From: Thereva unica
Taxonomy: Eukaryota > Arthropoda > Insecta > Diptera > Therevidae
DNA length: 64,000 bases
Assembly (NCBI GenBank): GCA_949987705.1
Contig: CATLJY010000116.1
Span: 17,026 to 81,025 of the forward strand
Direction: 5' to 3'
Both the position numbers and the translations under genes were made by a program. Positions 56,413 to 64,000 of the stretch are shown here, piece by piece (the stretch's first letter is position 1; each line of letters starts with the position of its first letter). Below the pieces are notes generated by a model, which was not told the DNA's origin, ran no database searches, and saw only the letters and a list, made by a program, of their open reading frames with translations.

Positions 56413-58880
56413 TCTATTACTACGTTTCCATGACAGCTTGAGTTCTCGAAGGCTTGAAAATCTCAAGAACTCGAGCGCGTATATGCTCTGCCTACTTGAA
56501 GCGGCATATTAGCTTGAAATGAGCTTGAGTTCTTTAGCTGTCATTTGAAGTTACTATTATATTTCTTCCTTTTATCGTGCTTTTATTTCTTCATTAATAT
56601 TTTTGCCTCCTCATATTCCCACAAATTACCTTTAGACACATTTACAAGTCTAAATTTCGCACTTTCGACCACTCAAGCTTTCAAGCTCGGTTTACAAGGC
56701 AAGCACTCGAGCCGATCACAAAAATCTTTTTTATCGACTCCAGTCGAGCTGCTTGGGTTTACATTTGTACTTGAAGTACGCTTCAAGTAAGCTTCAAGCT
56801 GTCATGGAAACGCACTATATATGTAATAATAAAAGAAAGTGTCTGTCTGTGTGTGTATCTGCTTGTGCGTACCGTCACGCGTTGGGTGGGGCCAAACTAG
56901 ACGAGATAGAAATCTTATTTTTTTGTAGATGCATGGATACCCCAGCAGGTGGAAGTAAGTTTCCGTTTTTCGAAATTTTAATTAGTTTTTTTTTAAATTA
57001 ATTAATTAGTACGATAGTACGATTTTCACCATTTTTTACGTTCTGCGACTCTTGCAACTTGATTTTGACCCATTTTTATGTAACCGATCAACCTATAATT
57101 TCGCCCATATGCATAGTTCGCGGGATAATGCAATATGTATAACATTTTTGTAAAAATTCAACATGGCGGCCGAATTTTCCAATTGTGTTTTCCGATCCCC
57201 GACATGGGTATCAAATGAAAGAGTATGAAAAATAAATGGCAATCAGCTATGTGGCGTGAGTCCCAATTCAAAATGGCGGCTAAAATAAAACGGGGGATAC
57301 GTTTTCCGAATACGGTGTTCCGATTTCTGTTTTTGGGGGTTTTTGAGGTAGCAGATAATGGATTTGTGATCAAAAGTTATAAATTCAAAATGGCCGCGCC
57401 AATATGGCCGACAAATTTACCAAGTGTGTTCTGATTCCAATGAAAATCAGTATCGGGGGTTTTTTAAGGTTGCAAATAACGAATTTATTATCAGAACTTA
57501 TAAATTCAAAATGGCTCCGCTAATATGGCCGACGAATTTGTCAATTGTGTTCCAACTCCAATGAAAATGGGTACCTAGGGGTTTTAAAGGAATTTATGAT
57601 CAAATCTTATAAATTTTAAATTTCGGGGCGGGCAAACTTAGAAAAATAAGTGTTATTTCCCGTTTTCCAGCTATATGAAGGTTGTTCAAGGTTTCTGAAG
57701 TTTCTGAAATTTCGCCTAACCAGTATAGAAGCTGTAAAAACTGTAGAAACTGTGAAAATAGGTTTTCATATTTGTATGCAGAAGAACTCTGTATCTATAT
57801 TAATAAAAGAAAGTTCCTGTGTATATGCGTGTATGTATGCGTGTAAGTAAGCGTTTATGTGTACCCTATAGCGAATCAGTCTTCGCAGACCTTCGAAATT
57901 TGCCAAGAAGGTCCGTGGGGCCTGCCATGATGCACCTCGATTTTTGATATTCATAATGACCGCCGAAATATTATCGAAATTCAAAATGGCCACCCAACCA
58001 TGAATTTGCAGTTGTATTTCGATTGCAATGAAAATTGGTATATAGGGGTAGCGAATAACGAATTTATAATCAGAGCTTATAAATTCAAATTGGCCGCCCC
58101 AATATGGCGGACGAATTTTTCCAATTGTATTCCAATTACAATGCAAATCTATATCTGGGAGTTTTTGAGGTTGCAAATAACGAATTTATGATCAAAACTT
58201 ATAAGCTCAAAATTGCGAGTCCAATATGACGCCCGAATTTCGCCAAGCCACATTCTGAAAGTAGTAGATTTCTTAAACTCCCTCTAACCAGTATAGAAAC
58301 AGTAAAAACGGTAGAAAATGTCAAAGTTTTCAAATTTGTGCGCCCCTACACGAAGTTAAACGATGTCATCTATCGTTTCCAAAAAGTTCAATCGGTAAGA
58401 ACGGGACCTGGAGGATGGTGTGTTCGAGACGAACACTAAGTAAGAAGGGGGTAGTAACGGCTAACCGAAAATAGAAAGTTAAAATTCCAATTCACCGAAA
58501 AGTTACATGTTCAGAGGCATCTACTTGAATACATAACGCAGTGTCACATCCAAATTTAGTACGGTTGTTCTAATTGAACCACCGATAAGATTGGGAAGAG
58601 GGAGAAGGAGCACGTCTGTGCAAAAAGTTTTGTATAGAAATTACAGTTATTAAAGAAACAAATTATTCCAATTAATCCCTGATGAATCCGAGAACGCTCA
58701 AGAAGAAATATTACAATACTTTTATAGGTAGGTATCTAGCTCTAAATTTGTATATGGAATCCAAAATAATTGTTTCCAGATTTATTGTTTTTTTTCATTA
58801 TACTGTTTTTCTACCGCGGACAAGGCACACATCATTTTTTTTATTTATAGGCGTGTCAACGCACGCGGGTTTTATGCTAG
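56413..58880 (+). mobile_element. Helitron inserted in gypsy LTR, with nested MITE
   Basis: Compared with the intact right LTR, the insertion is exactly between 'gattaa' and 'tttgtaataa', i.e. A/T. It starts TCTAT and ends GCGTGTCAACGCACGCGGG, TTTTATGCTAG. Just after the start a MITE (about 56417-56817) interrupts it; then 'aataataaaagaaagtgtct' continues. A second start-like sequence 'tctatattaataaaagaaag' lies at 57786, and 57900-58330 repeats 57250-57780, so a partial tandem duplication or a second nested copy is present. No Rep/helicase ORF. Confidence 0.72.
56417..56817. mobile_element. MITE C in Helitron start
   Basis: Inverted ends 'acgtttccatgacagcttga' (56421) and 'tcaagctgtcatggaaacgc'. 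Internal 'cttgaa/ttcaag' repeats. The target duplication cannot be settled in the TA-rich flank. Confidence 0.7.
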
Positions 58881-58944
58881 TTTGTAATAAAGAAATTTTG
58901 AATTGAATAAGTTTTGTCTTTTTATAATTTTGTTATACTACATA

Positions 58945-58962
58945 TGGGGGCTCAACCCGGAT
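58945..58962 (+). promoter_or_regulatory. Primer-binding site candidate, tRNA-Pro type
   Basis: TGGGGGCTCAACCCGGAT begins six bases after the LTR match ends. It is close to the tRNA-Pro primer site TGGGGGCTCGTCCGGGAT used by some retroelements, with three mismatches. Confidence 0.5.
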
Positions 58963-59261
58963 ATGAACAATAAAACGAAGCATACGAGTGGTAATTTTAA
59001 TATTGTTGATATTAAATCATAATTTTTCAACAGCTAGAACCAGAAAATTCACATAAAAGCAGAAATCGAAACCGGTGGGTAACTGTGATTGAAATTCGAA
59101 GGGACAATAGAAGTGCGGGTGTTACAATATCGAACTAAAATTGTCGCCCAGCGTTTCGAGGTTACAGTCAAGGTTGAAATAGTAGGCCTCTAGTTTTCGA
59201 ATTTATCTCAAAAGTCGGGCATTAAATTATAAACTTTACGACCGGTAGCTTGTCTTTTAAA

Positions 59262-59985
59262 ATGGGCTCCCGCAGAAGGCGAAACCGTAAAAGCAGCGAG
59301 TTGCCGTCAAATTTCGGAAGTGTTAACGAATACCGAAGACTATTACGCAGAAATTATATTTAACTTCGCGTATTTTGAATATATCGGAACCTTTCGCTTA
59401 AACGAACTCCAAAGATTTATTTTATGCAAAAGATTACTCGTAGGTGCGGCAAAGTTGTTCGTGGAGTGTGAGGCGAAACCGCCTACTTATCGGGCATTAT
59501 AAAGAAGCGTTGCTCGCGGAATTTGTACCCAAAGTTAACAGTGCGGTGGTCCATAAACAGTTGCAGGCAAGAACGAAACAGGAGTACGGAATCTCTTTGC
59601 AAATATTTATATGAAATGATCGATATCGCTTCTCAAGTGGACGTTGATGATCTGTTATCGGTTATGAGATTAACGGCACAGATGATTCGCCGAGTAATAA
59701 ATCGATTTTATATGACCCGGAAACGATTTATGAACTAAAAGAAAAATTAACTGTTTATGAAAGTATCAAAATAGATGCCAGCCGGCATACTCACAGTAGA
59801 GGTGCGAATTCGAGTAGGTCAGAAGTGACTAAGACACGCGAAAATGAAAGAAAACGAGTATCAAAATATTGCTTTAACTGTGGTTCGTCGACTCACGAGT
59901 GACATGGCTGCCCACAGAAGGAGAAGGGACCGAAATGTTTCGAGTGCAACGAATTTGGACATAAAAGGCCGGAGTGTCCAAACAA
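59262..59985 (+). pseudogene. gag: Gag of second gypsy, broken
   Basis: LNELQRFILCKRLLVGAAKL (59400-59455), KEALLAEFVPKVNSA after a frameshift near 59500, YEMIDIASQVDVDD, then two CCHC knuckles: CFNCGSSTHE, stop, HGC (59868-59905) and CFECNEFGHKRPEC (59936-59978). Gag packages the element RNA. The in-frame TGA in the first knuckle and at least two frameshifts inactivate it. Confidence 0.7.
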
Positions 59986-59986
59986 A

Positions 59987-62756
59987 ATGCGACCTGTCAC
60001 TATTACGCAAGTTGCAGCAGTTGGTCGTGCATGCGTTCCAGTGCGTGCAAATGGAGTTCTACTAGAAGGTCTTATTGACACCGGAAGCGACGTTTGCTTG
60101 ATACAAGAATACTGGGTAACTATAGTAAATCCTTTGTCTATTTTTAGCGTTTTAACTACCGTAATTGGTATTGGCGGCGTTGTTCACACCAAAGCCTATT
60201 GCACACTGGTAGTAGAGAATGATGGGGATGTTTACAAGAACGTGGATATGCATATAGTGAATTATGATATGATTACATAAAACGTCCAATGATCTTAGGA
60301 ATGACTTTCTTACGCCGAGCTAGGGTAGAGATCGACGGTGGAAGTGTAGCTATGGAAAACAATAATTTGACAGAAAATGTAGAACCGGAAACGAAGGAAA
60401 TAGAAACGGGATGCTTTCTAGCTGACATTCAAGTCAAGTCGGAATTCTCCTATGCTAACTTACCTGAACTAATTAACGTGAAGAGAGAAAATGCAAACAA
60501 GTTGATAAAAATGATTGAAGACTACTCACCCACCCCTTTAAAGCAATCTCCTATTCAAATGAAGATAGTACCGTTAAATAACAATCCAGTTTTCCAAAGT
60601 CAGGCGATTTGCCCCGATGGAGCAAAGGGTGATCAACGGCCAAGTCGAGGAATGGTTTAGGACAGGAGTTATAGCTGAAAGCTCATCAGATTATGCTAGT
60701 CCCGTAGTGCTCGTCAAAAAAAGGATGGATCGCATAAGCTTTGCGTTGATTACAGAGCAGTAAATAAAGTGATACGCTAGGATCACTTTCCCCTTCCAGT
60801 GATAGATGACCAAATAGATAAGTTGCAAGGAGCTACGATTTTCTCCACTATTGACCTGGAAACCGGATTTTTCCATGTCATGATAGACGAAAATAGCAGG
60901 AAGTACACCGCGTTCGTCACCCAAAACGGACAATTCGAATTTGTAAGAGTTCCCTTTGGCTTGTGTAACTTCCCCAGTGTCTTCCAAAGATTTATTAATT
61001 TCACTTTCAGGGTACTCATTAATCAAGGTATTATTGTTATCACATATATTGATGATCTTATAATTCCAGCCTGCTCGGAGGAAGAAGCCATATCTAGGCT
61101 GAAGAAGCAATGAGAATGGAGAATTATATCCCGTCTACTACATGAGCAAAAAAACTAACGAAGTACCGCAGAAATGGACCAGCTATGAGCTGGAAGTATT
61201 GGCCGTCATTGAAGCAGTCGAAAAATTCCGAACTTACTTGATAGGCAAAAAATTTAAGCTGATCACCGACTGCAAGGCGTTCACGATGACGCTGAAGAAA
61301 AAGGATTTGGTAACGCGAGTCGCACGATGGTCCCTACTGTTAGAGGAATATCAATACGAAGTAGAACATAGGGCAGGAACCAAGATCAGTCATGTGGATG
61401 CGCTCAGCCGGAACGTTTCAACATTTTGTGCGCGAATAGATGGAAGCATTCTGAACAGACTACAAGAAACACAACGGAAGGATGAAAAAATAAATGCATT
61501 CGTTGAGGCATTGAAGCATGGTCCATATAAAGATTACATCATGCACCACGACATTTTATGCAAGTAAATCAAGGGAAGATTGTTATACGTTGTTCCAGAG
61601 AGCATGAAGAACTCACTTATCAGATCGGTGCATGAAGAAGGACATTTTCACCATAGGAAGATGAAAAAGCAATTAGAAGAAGAATTTTATATAGCGAATT
61701 GAAGCGAAGAATAGATTTTTGTATAGCCAGCTGCGTACCCTGTATTCTAGCAGAACGAAAGAACGGAAAGCAGAATGCTTGCTCAACCCAACATCTTAAG
61801 GAAAAAACCGTTGGAAACTTTCCATATCGATCACTTAGGGCCGATGAGTACAACCAAAAAGGACTACAAGTATATCCTAGCAGTTGTAGATGGTTTCACG
61901 AAATTCTGCTGGATCTTCCCAACTAAGAGTCTAAGTGCGAACGAGGTCATCAAAAAATTTGAAACAATTGCCAAGGTATTTGGCTATCCAGCACGTATGA
62001 TATCTGATCAAGGCGGTGCGTTCATATCGAACCAATTTCGTGAGTACTGTAAGTCGCATAACACGCAACTTTACTTTATTTCAGTTTGAGTCCCAAGGGG
62101 CAACGGCCAGGTAGTACCGTCATACGCGTGTTAACAAAATGTCAACAAACTAGCCAGAAAAATGGTACACTCATGTCCCGGATGTACAGGGAATACTGAA
62201 TAGTACCTTTCAGCGCTCCATTCAAATGACTCTATTCGAGTTGATGTTTGGAACAAAGATGAAGACAGATAAGGATAATAACATCATGCGACTAATAGAA
62301 GAAGACTGGGTCCAGCGATTCGAACACCAACGCAGCGAGCAAAGAGAACGGGCGAAGGCAGACATTGCAAAGATTCAGACAGAGTGCAAGAGAGGTTTTG
62401 ATCGAAAAAGAAAAGAAGCCACAAGATACCGAGTAGGTGAGTTGGTGGCCATAGAAAGGACACAATTTGGAACTGGATTGAAGATTCGGCCAAAATTTCT
62501 AGGCCCGTACCGAGTGATTGCAGATAAGGGCTTTGACAGGTACACAGTGCAGAAAGAAGGCACTCAGGAAGGACCTGGTAAAACGGAATGTAGTGCGGAT
62601 AAGATGAAACCGTGGGTACAGTACGAAGACGACATCGACCTAGAAGAAGACGATATCGTTGTCCTAGAACAAGATGAACTGGGAGAAAATGTTGTAGGTA
62701 CCGTACGAGGAGAATGTGAAGAAGTCACAGACGAGGCGCAATTTGAGGAGAATTAG
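59987..62756 (+). pseudogene. pol: Pol of second gypsy, broken and internally deleted
   Basis: Protease LLEGLIDTGSDVCLIQ (60050-60100) and MILGMTFL (60289). RT: VEEWFRTGVIAESSSDYASP, IDLETGFFHVMI, VRVPFGLCNF and the catalytic TYIDDLI (61045-61065). Shortly after, near 61112, the sequence jumps to RNase H (SKKTNEVPQKWTSYELEVLA, LITDCKAFT), so several hundred bases of the RT thumb and connection are missing. Integrase: HEEGHFHH finger (61630), FHIDHLGPM and MISDQGGAF with the two Asp; the third residue's place (RGNGQV then VP) no longer shows Glu. C-terminal tail VGELVAIERTQFGTGLKI to a stop at 62756. Stops at 60778, 61567, 61702 and 62088 and frameshifts near 60610, 60720 and 61700. Confidence 0.82.
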
Positions 62757-62773
62757 CAAATAGGACGGCCGAA

Positions 62774-62980
62774 TGTGGGAGGATAATGGTAGAGAGCAAA
62801 TTACTAGCAAACACGAAGTGGGAAAAGGGAAAAATGGAGAGTCGATTCGCAAACGTTGAAGAGACTGGCCGTGGACGTGGAATTTTATCGTACTCGTCAT
62901 TAAAATAGTTTTGAATAGATTAATTTGTAATAAAGTAAATTGAATTGAATAAGTTTTGTCTTTTTCTAATTTTGTTATAC
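62774..62980 (+). repeat. Right LTR of second gypsy
   Basis: Intact 207-bp copy, from TGTGGGAGGATAATGG to TTTTGTTATAC. It serves as the empty-site reference for the Helitron in the left LTR. Confidence 0.82.
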
Positions 62981-63014
62981 AGTGCAATTGATGCTGTAGG
63001 ATGGCTTATTTAAA

Positions 63015-63225
63015 ACGAATAGATAAACCAGATCATAGATAAATCCAGGAAAATTGTAGGCCTCTTTAGCCATTCTACCAAAATACTAGAAGCGAGCCGA
63101 AAAGAGTACAATGTGCCTCAAAATGACTTAAAACAAGATATAACCACAAGGTGGAATTCCACATATTATATGCTCAAGCGTTTATATGAACAGCGAGTTG
63201 CATTACAAACAGTATTGTTAAAAAC
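63015..63225 (+). pseudogene. hAT transposase fragment, right part
   Basis: KSRKIVGLFSHSTKILEASR, then VPQNDLKQDITTRWNSTYYM and LKRLYEQRVALQ (63037-63215). TRWNSTYYML is the hallmark of hAT transposases. It ends where an RTE copy begins (63226). Confidence 0.8.
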
Positions 63226-63490
63226 TGGTCGACCTGCCGAATTGGCCAGAATTGGGAACCGAAGAAACTAGGCAAGAAACCGCATGGATACACGAACTTA
63301 CTATTCACGAAATAATGCTCCTGCCAGCAGCGTTATCGCATACCAACCGATATCCGAGCGTTTAGCGGTTATAATCATCGGTGGAACGATCAAGACCCAT
63401 ATCATATTCGTTTATCGACAACCGAGATCAGCACGGGCGCGAACAAGGACGAATTTTACCATCAGCTCCAGCATCCGCTCGATATGATTA
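63226..63490 (+). mobile_element. RTE copy, internally deleted and 3'-truncated
   Basis: It has 5' UTR text (GTCGACCTGCCGAATTGGCC, AGGCAAGAAACCGCATGG), the start codon and first codons of the RTE ORF (MDTRTYYSRNNAPAS). It then jumps to endonuclease text (SVIAYQPISERLAVI, matching 6434-6480) and ends at a 'gatatgatt' match to 6587. The UTR shares 'aattggccagaat' with the mini-element at 34125 rather than with 5883. Confidence 0.82.
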
Positions 63491-64000
63491 GTGTTGGGTA
63501 GGACACGATTTTAAAATGAGTTTGTTAGAGGTGCCTCTTTTCTCTTTTGAGCCAGTATAATGTCATACTTCAAATGAGGCGAGGTGCTATTGTAATGCCA
63601 AAATGACAAAAATAAGTAAATGAAAAAATCAATGAAGAGCTTTTTTACAAGGTTAATTATAATATGCATTTAACGGCCTATGAGTATGTAGATGTAGGGC
63701 CATCGTTCCACTATTGTCATATTACTTGAGTGGACAAAAGAGCAGCCGACTTGCATGAAGTTATTGAAAACACTTAATTAATTTAACTCTTGATTCCTGA
63801 ATTTAAAAAAAACTATTGAATAAAGATCCGTAATAATTAAAAAGTTTCTACTAAAAAATAAATAAATAGAGATTAGCTCCACAGTGTTCTAAATTAGTTT
63901 CATGCAATAAAGATAGTTACAATAATAAAAACTCCACGTTACATAAGTAAAATCTATGTATTTAATAAAAGGCTAAGGGAACATTAAAAAGTATTTAACA
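63491..64000. other. No recognised gene
   Basis: AT-rich, nothing identified up to the window end. Confidence 0.4.

Larger units (their letters stand above)
56319..58938 (+). repeat. Left LTR of second gypsy, split by Helitron
   Basis: The parts 56319-56412 and 58881-58938 together match the right LTR (TGTGGG...GAGGAT..., GAGCAAATTACTAG, AATAGTTTTGAATAGATTAA, then TTTGTAATAAAG and AATTTTGTTATAC). Relative to the right LTR it lacks two stretches of roughly 30 bp each. Confidence 0.8.
56319..62980 (+). mobile_element. Second Ty3/gypsy retrotransposon, decayed
   Basis: Left LTR 56319-58938 (split by a Helitron), primer site near 58945, gag (59260-59985), protease, RT, RNase H and integrase (59987-62756), right LTR 62774-62980. 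It sits in a hAT transposase fragment: 'gtgcaat' is present on both sides (56310-56315 and 62982-62988), close to but not flush with the LTR ends. Many stops and frameshifts plus an internal RT deletion make it a dead copy, clearly older than the element at 1903. Confidence 0.8.

Noticed and set aside
1..64000. tRNA or rRNA genes.
   Set aside because: I saw no cloverleaf with A and B boxes and no rRNA core sequence; a dedicated scan was not possible.

Overview
The window looks like a transposon-dense stretch of an arthropod, probably insect, genome. It is AT-rich and I could not recognise any host gene, tRNA or rRNA. Nearly everything identifiable is mobile-element sequence: Ty3/gypsy LTR retrotransposons, RTE-, CR1- and I/R1-type non-LTR retrotransposons, hAT and other cut-and-paste transposons, Helitrons, MITEs, foldback elements and one very long microsatellite. 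Insect is an inference from this mixture; no gene fixes the species.

Layout. 1-1902: dispersed repeat fragments and a trace of gypsy integrase. 1903-13351: a minus-strand CsRn1-like gypsy element with nearly identical 390/392-bp LTRs. Its gag-pol junction is split by a DNA transposon (about 5421-11598), whose transposase gene is itself split by a nearly complete plus-strand RTE element (5883-9145). 13352-21637: foldback elements, Helitron-related repeats, two MITEs with 3-bp target duplications. 21638-26800: a decayed hAT transposase and two 5'-truncated non-LTR elements, all on the minus strand. 27098-32459: a long-TIR DNA transposon carrying the end of a protein with an XPG-like helix-turn-helix motif and a CXC cysteine cluster (Academ-like), interrupted by a CR1-type element with a clean 8-bp target duplication. 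32640-41938: non-LTR fragments, a 200-bp RTE-derived mini-element, and several Helitron copies including one with both ends. 42383-45463: a large foldback whose left arm was hit by two later insertions. 45712-47096: about 1.38 kb of a TGTTTTTGY microsatellite. 50780-54953: a second long-TIR element with the same kind of ends as the first, holding two RTE fragments. 55081-55772: a nearly perfect 692-bp hairpin flanked by TTAA. 55868-63225: a hAT transposase fragment split by a MITE and by a second, plus-strand gypsy element whose left LTR is split by a Helitron. 63226-63490: another internally deleted RTE copy.

Relationships. No operon or pathway exists here. The genes relate by insertion history: gypsy older than the DNA transposon, which is older than RTE (1903-13351); Academ-like element older than CR1 (27098-32459); hAT older than gypsy, older than Helitron (55868-63225). 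Most coding regions are broken by a few frameshifts or stops. The longest uninterrupted ones are the CR1-type reverse transcriptase (29283-31508), the orphan transposase up to the point of its interruption, the gypsy gag, and an I-type RNase H fragment (38511-39713). Superfamily names rest on motifs read by eye; no database search was possible.
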